From positions 1 to 64,000 of the forward strand of contig JAGXRP010000044.1 in NCBI GenBank assembly GCA_018335795.1: DNA of 64,000 nucleotides. The letters are read 5' to 3'. Each line of letters opens with the position of its first letter. The first letter of the stretch is position 1. The stretch is from Desulfobulbaceae bacterium. Lineage in GTDB: Bacteria; Bacteroidota; Ignavibacteria; Kapaibacteriales; UBA2268. Below are positions 31,371-41,360 of this stretch, piece by piece. A program made the position numbers and the translations under genes. The notes under the pieces were generated by a model. The model did not search any database. It had not been told where the DNA came from and saw nothing but the letters and a program-made list of their open reading frames with translations.

Positions 31371-33620
31371 TTACTTGTACTTTGCAATTTTATCGTTAAG
31401 TGTTGCAGCAGATTTCACGATATAAAGTATCTTATCGCCAATGAAATCAACGTCGCTCAGTATATTCAAGTAAAGCATAGATTTTTTGTACTGACCTGAT
31501 GCTTCTTTAATCCTATAATATTGGATTTTGGATAACTTTTTCAATTCAGCTTCATTGAGAGCATGTTGAATCTCAAGTTCTTTCATGATTTTCTGGTCGA
31601 AAGTATCCAAATATTTTAACGAGCTGTCAATTAATAGGTTTAAGCCTTTTACTAATCCACCGATTTCGGTGATTTGCTCGGCTGTAAACTTATGGTGATT
31701 GTTGTCAATATATTTATGATTTTGCTTGGAAAGCAGCACCACCCTATCTGCCAAATCCTGCAAACTGATAAGTGATGTTGAAAAATTATAAACTTCGGAA
31801 ATTTCAGATTCTTTATTCTTGTATAATTGTTTCAAAATGTTTTTGATAAGCATTTGGCAATTTTTATCATGCTCGCTTGCTTCAACCATACTCTTTTTCA
31901 AATTTTTCAAATTTGAAGCAAGTAATCCGGAATAGGACAAATTCATGATAGCTTTCAATTTGCCTATATTGTTAGCTATATTGTTGAAAGTATGCTTAAT
32001 CAAAATTGAGGTTGCTTCGTTTGTATAGCTGAACATAGAAAGCAAGGCTTCGTCTTTGGTATTTTTATCTTTAACGAATTTGCCGGTTCTGAGGAAGGTA
32101 AATGCCACTAAGCCCACAAAACCAAAAATTGCATAAAGTTCGCCGAAGAAAATTATAGAGGCAATAACTCCGCCAATCAAAAATGCCGAAATTGCAGTTA
32201 TAAACCAGCCTCCGATTACAGTCACAACACCCGAAACTCTATATACAGCTGATTCTCTGCCCCATGATTTATCTGCCAAAGCCGCAGACATTGCAACAAT
32301 GAAGGTAACATAAGTAGTAGAAAGAGGAAGTTTCATCGAAGTAGCTAAAGAAATCAAACCGGCAGAAACCATCAACATCACCGCTGCTCTCATCAAGTCA
32401 AATGCCGGTGGAATGCCGTTTTCGTCCAATTCAGGTTGATATTTTGACATATCAAATCTGCTCTGAATCCACCTATTAATAGGTGCAGGAGTAATGAATT
32501 TGAAAAGATTTCCTATTGCAATGAAAAGCCTTACAATATTGCGAGCTATTAAATTTGATTCAAATTTTTCGATTCCATCTTCATGACTACCAAGCCCAAT
32601 TTCAGTTTTTGAGACATGCCTTGCCTTGCGGGACAAAAAGAGAGTAACTACCATAATAATGCCGGCTAAAAGTAAAAGCAAAGTATCTACTTTGACAGCT
32701 TCGGACATTATTCCCATAGTCTTACTCGCAATGTCCGGAAATTCGAGCGAATACTGATAAGCGTGAAGTCCGGCGATCGGAGCACCGATGAAATTGACTA
32801 AATCATTTGCAGCAAATGCCATAGCAAGAGCAAAAGTACCTATCATTACTATGACTTTTAGCACGTTAATTTTTGTAAACCACATCATTAACTGAATCAA
32901 CAATGTCCATGCTACAAACATATATGCAGACAATAACAATTGGTTTTGCTTTATCCATTCCGAAACGTCAGGCGGAATAAAAGCAGCTCCTTTTGCACCT
33001 TTTATCAAAATGAATAAAGACAAGGAAGTCAGAGCTAAGCCACTCCATAATGCGCCAAACTTACGGAAGTTAGATTTGTAACTGTATGTAAATAATAATC
33101 TCGTTAGGTATTGGATTATGTATCCGAACGTAAACGCAAACAAGATAGACAACAAAATAGCAGATATAATCACCAAAACAGAATCTGTATTGATATAATC
33201 TACTACATATGATAAATCTTGTCCCAATTGGAGAACTTTGATTATTGCAACTCCAACTGCAGCACCTAACAAACCAAAGACTAAAGAGACTGTTGTTGAA
33301 GTCGGGAGCCCGAATGTATTGAATAAGTCCAAAAGCAATACATCTGTGAACATCAGGGCTATAAATATAATCAGCAGTTCGGTCAGATTAAAAAATTGGG
33401 GGTTGAAAATCCCGGTTCGGGCTATTTCCATCATTCCGCTGGAAAATGTTACACCTACCATTACACCTATTGAGGCTACAATCATAGCAACTCGGAAAGT
33501 GGCGGCGCGGGAGCCTAAAGCTGAGTTTAGGAAGTTTACTGCGTCATTTGCGACACCGACAGTCAAATCGGTGACTGCTAAAAGGAGCAATATAATAACA
33601 ATTATTAAATGTAATTCCAC
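31371..33620 (-). CDS. PiT-family inorganic phosphate transporter with C-terminal PhoU-like domain
   Basis: 749 residues. The two PiT signature repeats are present: GVANDAVNFLNSALGSRAAT near residue 22 and MAFAANDLVNFIGAPIAG near residue 268. Roughly twelve membrane helices run to ~515. After a linker, residues ~530-749 are helical and soluble (KHTFNNIANNIGKLKAIM, LADRVVLLSKQNHKYIDN), as in PhoU-like regulatory domains. The fusion may couple transport to phosphate status. Proton- or sodium-coupled phosphate uptake is the family function. A -7 box candidate lies upstream at 33656-33663. Confidence 0.9.
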   Translation of the reverse strand: MELHLIIVIILLLLAVTDLTVGVANDAVNFLNSALGSRAATFRVAMIVASIGVMVGVTFSSGMMEIARTGIFNPQFFNLTELLIIFIALMFTDVLLLDLFNTFGLPTSTTVSLVFGLLGAAVGVAIIKVLQLGQDLSYVVDYINTDSVLVIISAILLSILFAFTFGYIIQYLTRLLFTYSYKSNFRKFGALWSGLALTSLSLFILIKGAKGAAFIPPDVSEWIKQNQLLLSAYMFVAWTLLIQLMMWFTKINVLKVIVMIGTFALAMAFAANDLVNFIGAPIAGLHAYQYSLEFPDIASKTMGIMSEAVKVDTLLLLLAGIIMVVTLFLSRKARHVSKTEIGLGSHEDGIEKFESNLIARNIVRLFIAIGNLFKFITPAPINRWIQSRFDMSKYQPELDENGIPPAFDLMRAAVMLMVSAGLISLATSMKLPLSTTYVTFIVAMSAALADKSWGRESAVYRVSGVVTVIGGWFITAISAFLIGGVIASIIFFGELYAIFGFVGLVAFTFLRTGKFVKDKNTKDEALLSMFSYTNEATSILIKHTFNNIANNIGKLKAIMNLSYSGLLASNLKNLKKSMVEASEHDKNCQMLIKNILKQLYKNKESEISEVYNFSTSLISLQDLADRVVLLSKQNHKYIDNNHHKFTAEQITEIGGLVKGLNLLIDSSLKYLDTFDQKIMKELEIQHALNEAELKKLSKIQYYRIKEASGQYKKSMLYLNILSDVDFIGDKILYIVKSAATLNDKIAKYK

Positions 33621-33655
33621 AAAAATCTTTTTTAAATTGTGAAAAAAATATAGTT

Positions 33656-33663
33656 CAAATATA
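33656..33663 (-). promoter_or_regulatory. Possible -7 box (TATATTTG) of the PiT gene
   Basis: Exact TAnnTTTG on the minus strand 36 bp before the start, just after the terminator-like hairpin of the upstream operon. Confidence 0.4.
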
Positions 33664-33669
33664 TAAAGA

Positions 33670-33702
33670 AGAAAAAACTTAACTGTTAAGATACCTTAAC
33701 AA
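33670..33702 (-). terminator. Probable terminator after hemW
   Basis: Seven-bp stem (TGTTAAG / CTTAACA) with a four-base loop at 33684-33701, followed on the minus strand by AGTTAAGTTTTTTC. The stem is A/T-rich, so it is moderate evidence only. Confidence 0.45.
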
Positions 33703-33714
33703 TTGAAAATATTT

Positions 33715-34899
33715 CTAATATATTTTACTCATTTTCTCTGCAAATTTCATGAACTCTATAGTAATTCTGTCACTTATGAAATATCCTTTCGATGTGAGTT
33801 TTATTGTATCAGAGCTTTTATAAATAGCATATCCGTCGGCAATTAATTTATCTATGAATTGAGTGCAATTTTGTCGCAAATCAAAGCCAAATTCTAAAGC
33901 AAATGAATCGAATCGCAATCCTTCAGAGCGCAAATCCAAATAAATTCTCTCGTTAATTTGTTGCTCCAATGTCAATACTTCGGAATTTTCAATCGGAAGT
34001 GTGCCGGCTTTTAACAAACTGAAATACTTATCCAAGTCGCGAAAGTTCCAATATCGCTGTTTATTATAAAGCCCGTGAGCTGATGGACCATATGCAAGAT
34101 AATCTTCAGACGTCCAATATTTCAGATTATGAAGACATTTGAAGCCAACTTTGGCAAAATTGGAGATTTCGTAATGCTCGTAATGCGATTTAGAGAAATT
34201 TTTGACTGCGAGTTCGTAGAAGTCTTGGTCAACTTCTTCGTCGTGCACATTCAGTTCTCCACGAATGAATCTGTCATAAAGAGGTGTTTCGGGTTCATAA
34301 ATCAAGCTGTACGCCGAAATATGCTCGGTTTGGAGCGACAATGCCTTAGCAATTGAATCACTCCAAGTTTCGAGGGTTTGCCCGGGAATTGCGTAAATCA
34401 AATCTATGCTCAAATTTTCAAAACCTGCTTTACGAGCGATATTGACGGCATTGTATATTGATTTCTCGTCATGGATTCGTTCCAAGAATTTGAGCTCGTC
34501 GCGATTGAAAGATTGAACCCCAAAGCTGATACGGTTAACTCCGAATTGCTTATAATCAGCAATAAATTTTGAATCAATTGTGCCAGGGTTGCATTCCATT
34601 GTCCATTCGGATAATTCGCTCATATCGAAGCAATCATGCAAGGCTTGAGTAATTTGCTCCATATGTTGGGGTTTCATCAAAGAAGGCGTTCCGCCACCGA
34701 AAAAGATGGTCTCGACTTTTAACTTGCTTCCTAATTCTTGTTCTCTTAGCTTGATTTCTGTTACTGCCGCTTCGGCAAAGTTATCGCGACTCGATAGCTT
34801 TTCTATTGAATAGAAATCGCAATAGGAGCATTTATGAACGCAATACGGGAAATGCAGGTAAATCCCTACACTTCCCGATTGATTTGATATTATATTCAT
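33715..34899 (-). CDS. hemW: Radical SAM protein HemW (coproporphyrinogen III oxidase-like)
   Basis: 394 residues. Radical SAM cluster motif C20-x3-C24-x2-C27 within LHFPYCVHKCSYCDFYS, then EWTMECNPGTID, ISFGVQSFNRDELKFLERIH and CLHNLKYWTSEDYLAYGPSA. The HNLKYW segment and the reduced N-terminus without the HemN extra residues favour HemW, a heme-binding protein, over a true HemN oxidase. It follows the reductase-like gene by 6 bp, probably in one operon. Both ends look intact. Confidence 0.92.
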   Translation of the reverse strand: MNIISNQSGSVGIYLHFPYCVHKCSYCDFYSIEKLSSRDNFAEAAVTEIKLREQELGSKLKVETIFFGGGTPSLMKPQHMEQITQALHDCFDMSELSEWTMECNPGTIDSKFIADYKQFGVNRISFGVQSFNRDELKFLERIHDEKSIYNAVNIARKAGFENLSIDLIYAIPGQTLETWSDSIAKALSLQTEHISAYSLIYEPETPLYDRFIRGELNVHDEEVDQDFYELAVKNFSKSHYEHYEISNFAKVGFKCLHNLKYWTSEDYLAYGPSAHGLYNKQRYWNFRDLDKYFSLLKAGTLPIENSEVLTLEQQINERIYLDLRSEGLRFDSFALEFGFDLRQNCTQFIDKLIADGYAIYKSSDTIKLTSKGYFISDRITIEFMKFAEKMSKIY

Positions 34900-34905
34900 G
34901 AGTGT

Positions 34906-35616
34906 TTAATTGTAGCGTTCGAAATTGATGCTTTTGCGACTAAAACCCATATCGAGCAATGTTTGACGTGCTTCAGACACCATATCTCTCCATCCGCAGA
35001 TATAGAAATCCACAGGTGGCTTGTCCGCAAAAAGCTCTTTATAGACTTGGTGCAAATATCCGCGTCTTCCGACCCATTCGTCTGATGTCTCGCGTGAAAG
35101 AACCGGAATGAAAGTGAAATCGCCACGCTGGGTCAATTGTTCCATTTCCTCCAAATACACCATATCGTGCATATATCGAGTGCCAAAAATTAAATACATG
35201 TGCCTATGAGGTACATTGTTTTTTATTATATCCAAATACATTGACCTAAGCGGCGCAAGCCCTACACCTGTGCATATAAAGCAAATATCTTTATCTGCAT
35301 CCGGTTTATGGACGAAACTTCCTCTTGGTTCAGAAACTTTGAGCGAACTCCCAATATCTACTTCATTAAACAAATAGTTGGTAGCCAACCCGTTTGGGTC
35401 TAAGACAATAAGTAATTCAAAGACATTCGAGCCGTTCGGAGCATTCGCCAACGAATATTGGCGATAATTCTTCTTTACATTGAACGGAAACTCGATTTTG
35501 ATATGTTGTCCCGCTTGAAAAGTGTAAGTTTCCAACTCGGGTACTTGTATATAGAACCTTCTGATACTCGGTGTTTCTTTAATTATATCAACAACTTTAC
35601 CTTGATACCACAGCAA
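34906..35616 (-). CDS. FAD/NAD(P)-binding ferredoxin reductase-like protein
   Basis: 236 residues. FNR superfamily pattern: FAD-binding RQYSLANAP near residue 53 (RxYS), then ICTGVGLAPLRSMYLDI (GxGxxP motif for NAD(P)) and the terminal FYICGWRDMV with the Cys-Gly. No iron-sulfur domain is attached, so it is a stand-alone reductase similar to those that take electrons from NAD(P)H for a ferredoxin, flavodoxin or oxygenase. The partner is not encoded nearby. It leads a two-gene operon with hemW. Confidence 0.85.
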   Translation of the reverse strand: MLWYQGKVVDIIKETPSIRRFYIQVPELETYTFQAGQHIKIEFPFNVKKNYRQYSLANAPNGSNVFELLIVLDPNGLATNYLFNEVDIGSSLKVSEPRGSFVHKPDADKDICFICTGVGLAPLRSMYLDIIKNNVPHRHMYLIFGTRYMHDMVYLEEMEQLTQRGDFTFIPVLSRETSDEWVGRRGYLHQVYKELFADKPPVDFYICGWRDMVSEARQTLLDMGFSRKSINFERYN

Positions 35617-35785
35617 TTTTGTATTTCTCCAAGATGATTATTATAGTTGAATTAGGACGAAAAAAAAAGTCTAATATTATCAAATCTTATACTCGCCTAA
35701 AAATTAAGCACTGGCTTTCATAAAATAAATAGTTCCAATTTCGTACATTGTTTCATATTGATAATGTAAAAATGGATTATTATAA

Positions 35786-38293
35786 ATGGCTAAGACTAAA
35801 AAGCAAATTACTAAAAAAACCGACTCAATATTTTTTACGGATGACCAAGACCCCGAATCATATTCACTAAGGAATCAGATTGCCGAACATCTCGAATTCC
35901 GAATGGTAAAAGACAAAACAACGGCAACGCTCGAAGATACTTACCGAGCGGTAGCCATGTCTGTTCGAGACCGTTTGATAAGAAAATGGCTTCGGACGCA
36001 GAATCATTACTACAAAAATGACGTCAAAAGAGTTTACTACCTTTCGATGGAATTTTTGATGGGACGCCTATTGGGGAATACTCTTATTAATATGGGTTTT
36101 TACGTAGAAGCCGAAAATATTATAAAGGAAATGGGTTACGATTTAGACGAGATTGTTGATGCCGAACATGACATGGGATTAGGCAACGGAGGTTTGGGTA
36201 GGCTTGCGGCATGCTTTTTAGATTCGATGGCTACAATGGAATTGCCCGCATTTGGATATGGAATCAGATACGAATATGGCATTTTTGAACAAGATATAAT
36301 TAACGGGTATCAAGTAGAAAAGCCTGATAATTGGCTTCACTTCGGCAGTCCCTGGGAAATTATCCGCCCGGAATACACTTATCCAATCAAATTCGGTGGC
36401 AGAACTGTCGAACGATACAATGGCACTTCTTGGGTCGAATGGATTGACACAACAGACGTGCTTGCAGTAGCATATGATGTTCCGATTCCCGGATACAACA
36501 ACAATACTTGCAACAATTTACGACTCTGGGAAGCTAAAGCATCTAAGGATTTTGATTTTCACTCCTTCAACGAAGGTGACTACATCAAAGCCGTCGAAAA
36601 TAAATACGAAACCGAAAATATCTCAAAAGTGCTTTACCCGAATGACAATACCGTGGCAGGAAAAGAACTACGGCTCAAGCAGCAATACTTCTTCGTTTCA
36701 GCATCTTTGCAAGATATAATCAGGCGTTTCAAAGTCAAGCACGCCGATTTTTCGAATTTTGCCAAAAAAAACACAATTCAATTGAATGATACTCACCCGG
36801 CAATTGCAATTGTAGAGTTGATGCGAATTTTGTTGGATAAAGAACATTTGTCTTGGGACGTTGCATGGGATATTACACAAAGGTCATTTGCATATACTAA
36901 TCACACAGTGCTTAGCGAAGCGCTCGAAAAATGGTCTGTCACTTTGTTTGAGAAATTACTCCCAAGGCACTTGCAAATTATTTATGAAATCAATGCGAGA
37001 TTTCTCGACAAAATCCGTATGCACTTTCATAATGATCTGGACAAAATCCGGAACATGTCAATTATTGAGGAATCGAAAGATAAAAAAATCAGAATGGCGA
37101 ATTTGGCTATCGTGAGTAGTTTTTCAGTCAACGGTGTTGCCGAATTGCATACCAAAATACTAAAGGAAAAAATATTCAAAGATTTTTATGAATACATGCC
37201 CGAGAAATTCAACAGCAAAACAAATGGAATTACTCAAAGACGTTGGCTAGTGAAAGCAAATCCTGAACTTTCGGATTTGATTACTTCCAAAATCGGTGAT
37301 AATTGGATAACAAATTTATACGAACTAAAAAAACTCGAACAATTTATCAGCGATGAGCGTTTTTTAACACATTGGCAAAATGTGAAGCAAATCAATAAAA
37401 ACAAGCTCGCAAAGTATATCGAAGAAAATTGCCATGTTAAAATAAACCCAAATTCGATTTTTGATGCGCAAATCAAAAGATTCCACGAATACAAAAGGCA
37501 ATTGCTCAATGTATTACACATAATCCACCTGTACAATAGCATAAAAGAAAATCCGAATGGCGATTTCGTTCCGCGCACTATGATATTTGGCGGAAAATCT
37601 GCTCCGGGATATTATACAGCCAAGATGATTATCAAGTTAATCAATGCAGTCGCAAATATTGTAAACAACGACCCCGATATCGGCGATAAACTGAAAGTAG
37701 TATTTATCAAAAACTATTCGGTAACTTTAGCAGAACTCATTATACCTGCATCGGATTTGTCCGAACAAATATCTACTGCAGGGTATGAAGCATCGGGCAC
37801 TGGCAATATGAAATTCCAACTCAACGGAGCATTAACAATCGGGACAATGGACGGAGCAAATATCGAAATGATGGAAGAAATGGGCATCGAGAATATGTTT
37901 ATATTCGGATTGAACGCCGACGAAGTTACGCAGTTACATTCAAACGGATACAACCCCAAAAATTATTACGATAGTCATTCAGAGCTCAAGAAAGTAATTG
38001 ATTTAATCAGGAGCAATTACTTCTGTGCTCTCGAACCCGGCATTTTCGACCCAATGCTTGATGAAATACTATACAAAGGTGATAAATATTGCCTCTTTGC
38101 AGATTTTGATGCTTACGTTAAGGCGCAAGAAACCGCTGCCCAAAACTATTTGGATAAGCGAGATTGGACGACAAAATCAATACTCAACACCTCACGTTCG
38201 GGAAAATTTTCGAGCGACAGAACTATTGCCCAATATGCCGACGAAATATGGAAAATTCAAGGGTGCAAAATAAATTTGAAAAATAACGGCTGA
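35786..38293 (+). CDS. glgP: Glycogen/starch phosphorylase
   Basis: 835 residues, the usual length. Conserved segments: YYLSMEFLMGRLLGNTLINM, DMGLGNGGLGRLAACFLDSM, NWLHFGSPWEI, NDTHPAIAIVELMRIL, NSIFDAQIKRFHEYKRQLLN and the pyridoxal-phosphate site EASGTGNMKFQLNGALTIGT with Lys676. The enzyme releases glucose 1-phosphate from glycogen. No glycogen synthase is adjacent, but a GH57 branching-type enzyme is encoded at 15-16.7 kb. Single gene; no convincing promoter recognised. Confidence 0.97.
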   Translation: MAKTKKQITKKTDSIFFTDDQDPESYSLRNQIAEHLEFRMVKDKTTATLEDTYRAVAMSVRDRLIRKWLRTQNHYYKNDVKRVYYLSMEFLMGRLLGNTLINMGFYVEAENIIKEMGYDLDEIVDAEHDMGLGNGGLGRLAACFLDSMATMELPAFGYGIRYEYGIFEQDIINGYQVEKPDNWLHFGSPWEIIRPEYTYPIKFGGRTVERYNGTSWVEWIDTTDVLAVAYDVPIPGYNNNTCNNLRLWEAKASKDFDFHSFNEGDYIKAVENKYETENISKVLYPNDNTVAGKELRLKQQYFFVSASLQDIIRRFKVKHADFSNFAKKNTIQLNDTHPAIAIVELMRILLDKEHLSWDVAWDITQRSFAYTNHTVLSEALEKWSVTLFEKLLPRHLQIIYEINARFLDKIRMHFHNDLDKIRNMSIIEESKDKKIRMANLAIVSSFSVNGVAELHTKILKEKIFKDFYEYMPEKFNSKTNGITQRRWLVKANPELSDLITSKIGDNWITNLYELKKLEQFISDERFLTHWQNVKQINKNKLAKYIEENCHVKINPNSIFDAQIKRFHEYKRQLLNVLHIIHLYNSIKENPNGDFVPRTMIFGGKSAPGYYTAKMIIKLINAVANIVNNDPDIGDKLKVVFIKNYSVTLAELIIPASDLSEQISTAGYEASGTGNMKFQLNGALTIGTMDGANIEMMEEMGIENMFIFGLNADEVTQLHSNGYNPKNYYDSHSELKKVIDLIRSNYFCALEPGIFDPMLDEILYKGDKYCLFADFDAYVKAQETAAQNYLDKRDWTTKSILNTSRSGKFSSDRTIAQYADEIWKIQGCKINLKNNG

Positions 38294-38403
38294 TTGTAGG
38301 ATTGTAGGGACAGAACAATGTTTAGGTTCCTGCAATCCAAATACTTATGTGCTGTCACGTCAAAATATCTTGACTACAGAATTTTTATAGTTCTCTCTAA
38401 AAT

Positions 38404-39528
38404 CTAATTCTCCGGATACACTAATAAGTCATCATTCAAAATAAATATCTGATAGCCTTGCCCCGAGAGCATATCGCCGATTATATTAATTTCGAATGCA
38501 GGATAAAACACATTTCCGAAGTTGTCTTTGGCAATGACAAGATTGTCGGAGGCGACTATTGATGCAAGAGCAATTTCAATATCCATGGGGTTGCTCCGCA
38601 AATATGCAATCATGTTCCATCCTGCATTTAAAGCAATCTGTGTAGTCTCCGGCACTATTTTCATCCCCGATATTGACAGCGTTTCACTTTTTGACATATA
38701 AACTTGATAGCCCTGCTTGACATCCCACTCGCCAATGTCATTAATTTCAAATTCGGGATAAAATATTTGCCCTGCATTATTTTTGACAATGACTGTGCTG
38801 TTTTTTATCTCCGAGAATACTTCTTCCATATCAGTATTTTCAGTCTCTATATAAGTGGAAATCATATTCCAGCCAATGGCAAGAGGCAATGAATGTATTT
38901 CAGGCAATGTCTTGACTTGAAGAATGTCCGAAAATGGTGAATTGCCGAATATATTTTCAGCAATAACTCGATAATAATAATTTGTAAATGGCTTTAGATG
39001 ACCGCCTGCGTCTTCACATTCAATGTTTTGCCCGCTATAAACCTGAATATAAGGTCCTTCGGGCTGAAACGAGCGAAATAATCTGTAATTATCTGCACCT
39101 ATAATTTCGTCCCATTTGAGCACAATTTTCTGTTTTTCAATCATTATTGCTCTTAAATTCAATGGCGTTTCTAGGGTATATATAAATAAAGTATCAAATA
39201 TTATGCTCGAATGTCCATCAGCGAGCCAATTCGAGTTATTATAACTAATTACAGTATCTGACATTGGGAGTTTGAAAATGCTAAATGCTGCACCATCAAA
39301 TTGCCAATTTGAGTGAATTATAGAACTATCGGCTCCCGGTAGAAAAAATTTGATATAATTTGCACCATCACCCAAATAGCTTGCCTTGCTGATTGTCACA
39401 GTTGTATCGGCATCAACAATTGTAAGACGAATTGTTGATGAGCCATCATAATATTCCCCTTCAAATTGAGCATATGCTAAAAATGAGTTCGCAATTATGA
39501 GAATAACTATGTAAATGAATATTTTCAT
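38404..39528 (-). CDS. Secreted protein with fibronectin type III domain and paired C-terminal repeats
   Basis: 374 residues from ATG 39528, before a signal peptide ending LAYA-QFEG; the upstream in-frame ATG 39552 would overlap the previous gene and lacks a signal at its end. Residues ~115-210 form an Fn3 domain (IVLKWDEIIGADNYRLFRSF, YYYRVIAENIFGNSPFSD). Two ~75-residue repeats follow, each with AIGWNMIS/LNAGWNMIA, a (V/A)KxNxGxxFYPxFEIN box and GQGYQI/KQGYQV. These WNMI repeats occur in secreted proteins of Chlorobiota-related bacteria. No T9SS sorting domain is visible. Function unknown; probably co-transcribed with the SUMF1-like gene. Confidence 0.72.
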   Translation of the reverse strand: MKIFIYIVILIIANSFLAYAQFEGEYYDGSSTIRLTIVDADTTVTISKASYLGDGANYIKFFLPGADSSIIHSNWQFDGAAFSIFKLPMSDTVISYNNSNWLADGHSSIIFDTLFIYTLETPLNLRAIMIEKQKIVLKWDEIIGADNYRLFRSFQPEGPYIQVYSGQNIECEDAGGHLKPFTNYYYRVIAENIFGNSPFSDILQVKTLPEIHSLPLAIGWNMISTYIETENTDMEEVFSEIKNSTVIVKNNAGQIFYPEFEINDIGEWDVKQGYQVYMSKSETLSISGMKIVPETTQIALNAGWNMIAYLRSNPMDIEIALASIVASDNLVIAKDNFGNVFYPAFEINIIGDMLSGQGYQIFILNDDLLVYPEN

Positions 39529-39544
39529 CGCTGTACCGCTTTTA

Positions 39545-41074
39545 CTAATCATCGAATCTTACGCAACGGAACCCATAACCGGCTTCTCTCGAATTATATG
39601 AAATTTCGGAATACTGACGTGCAGAGATAGTCCAGTAGTCTATGTACATCATATAATTATAAGCCCAATCTCCGCCTCTCAGAGCAGCACCGGCAACATT
39701 ATCGAACTGCCATTCCTGAAGATTTTTGAATTTGCGACCGGTCTCAGTGCCAAATGTGATACATCCCTCCCACAGATTACCGCTCATTTCCATTATTCCC
39801 CAATATGTTGCACCGGCATTTACTCTATCACCGGCGCTAATTTCGGCAAAAATACCTACTCTGAAAGGACCTGCATAAGTACCTGCTTGATGTCCAAAAT
39901 GACAATTGCCTGCAAGGAAATTTTCATTGCTGCAGCCAAAATTTCCGGGATTTATGGATTGTGAGCGAGCATTGTCCCCCCAAGCATATTCGCCCGCTAC
40001 CGGATTTGGTGTGCCTCTGCAAGCCTTTTCGAATTCGAACTCTGTCATCGGACGTAACCCAGCCCAAGCAGCATATTGCAAACCATCTTGGAATTTAAGA
40101 TAGTTACAAGCAATGTTCTGCCCGTCGCAATCTTCGTTCGGTTCTCCATTTTGATTGTAATCGCAATAAAAAACAAGTGGAAGTACGGAATCAATTTGCG
40201 AACGGCATCTTATAGCATTCCGGTTTTGCATTGCAGATGTATTGGTCATAACAAAGGTATTTGTGATGTTGGACTTACCCATTATCATTGTTGATATTCT
40301 CGAAGCTTGTTGAACACGTGTCAGAGTATTCAGGAAATCAACGTATTGCTCTTGCGATATTTCGTATTTCATGCAATAGAATGATTTGTAGCCTGTTGGA
40401 TAATAAGGGTTATCGTACGAGCCATCATTATTGTAATCTATCCCTTCTGTTCCACTTACGGTAATCCCCACATTGGCTAAGGCATTATCTCCGCCCCCTG
40501 CTCTGACCACAACAGGATTGTTGGATATTTTTACAGGAGTATTGCTATCTACTTTCCTGAAACTTGCTGCCGAATGTCCGTCTCCTAAATAGTAATCACC
40601 CTCGGGGACGAAACACATTTCAATAGCGAAAACTGCCACTCTCATGACATCCTCTTTCAAATCATTTTTGAGAAAGTCATCTCCATAATTCCATCGGATT
40701 TTAATAGCGTTAGACCCGAAGTTTCCTTTTCCTTCATTTGTGCGTTTAAAGAATACTCCCTTTTTGTCTGTTACGGCTATGATTGTGGCGTCTGAGCCCG
40801 CCGAACCTGTGTTATGAAGTTCAGAATTGGGACTTAAACTTGCATGATGCCATTCACCGGAGCCGGTTTTTTGGTATTTGACAAAAATCCATGCGGCGTC
40901 GTGATTAATATTATTTCTCCATGAATTTTTCCAACCAATGTCAAATTCAACGTAAACAAATTTTTCAGTTATATCCTGACCTGAGAGTACCGGGTTAGCT
41001 ACCCTGATATCGTTTGCCATTCCGGCTGAAAATAGGCAAAGCAACATCAATAATATTGTTGTGACCTGTTTCAT
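39545..41074 (-). CDS. Secreted formylglycine-generating enzyme (SUMF1)-like domain protein
   Basis: 509 residues. Signal peptide MKQVTTILLMLLCLFSAGMA. An N-terminal beta-rich part (~25-180) is followed by a SUMF1/FGE-sulfatase domain: FVPEGDYYLGDGHSA, PVVFYCDYN (Asn-rich), RPMTEFEFEKACRG, GEYAWGDN, MEMSGNLWEGCITFG, ALRGGDWAYNY and the terminal GYGFRCVRF. The domain binds carbohydrate or other ligands in many Bacteroidota surface proteins; the paired cysteines used by true formylglycine generators are not evident, so catalysis is doubtful. It precedes the Fn3-type gene, which it probably shares a transcript with. Confidence 0.8.
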   Translation of the reverse strand: MKQVTTILLMLLCLFSAGMANDIRVANPVLSGQDITEKFVYVEFDIGWKNSWRNNINHDAAWIFVKYQKTGSGEWHHASLSPNSELHNTGSAGSDATIIAVTDKKGVFFKRTNEGKGNFGSNAIKIRWNYGDDFLKNDLKEDVMRVAVFAIEMCFVPEGDYYLGDGHSAASFRKVDSNTPVKISNNPVVVRAGGGDNALANVGITVSGTEGIDYNNDGSYDNPYYPTGYKSFYCMKYEISQEQYVDFLNTLTRVQQASRISTMIMGKSNITNTFVMTNTSAMQNRNAIRCRSQIDSVLPLVFYCDYNQNGEPNEDCDGQNIACNYLKFQDGLQYAAWAGLRPMTEFEFEKACRGTPNPVAGEYAWGDNARSQSINPGNFGCSNENFLAGNCHFGHQAGTYAGPFRVGIFAEISAGDRVNAGATYWGIMEMSGNLWEGCITFGTETGRKFKNLQEWQFDNVAGAALRGGDWAYNYMMYIDYWTISARQYSEISYNSREAGYGFRCVRFDD

Positions 41075-41327
41075 GAAAACCTCTAATTTTTGTTAAAAAT
41101 TATTATTCAATTTATTCAAATCAACAAAAGCAACTAATAATCACCCTAAAGTAAGTAATATAAAAGTCAAATACAAATGAATTTTTTTATGATTTATTCT
41201 AATTTGTATTAGTGTGTATAGAGGCGGGGATAGTTCAATATTTTTGGGAAAACAAAATGGACTAAACACGGCTATCAAATCCAAAGATTGATAAGATTAT
41301 TATCCCTTGTCTTCGTCATGCCCATCT

Positions 41328-41352
41328 TGAAATCCTTTAAATCCTGTTCAAA
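41328..41352. repeat. Possible dispersed AATCCT-type repeat element
   Basis: A short stretch tcttgaaatcctttaaatcctgttc contains tandem AATCCTT(T) units. Similar motifs recur in intergenic regions of many Bacteroidota-related genomes. It lies in the 286-bp space between recQ and the SUMF1-like gene, in which I see no gene. Recognised by memory only. Confidence 0.3.
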
Positions 41353-41360
41353 CTATTTAC

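Noticed and set aside
35617-35785. Promoter for glgP
   Set aside because: There are A/T-rich stretches and a TACATTG, but nothing matches TAnnTTTG with a TTTG at 19 bp.
39545-39552. Coding overlap of the Fn3 protein with the SUMF1-like gene
   Set aside because: It exists only if ATG 39552 is used. The signal peptide begins at ATG 39528, which removes the overlap.
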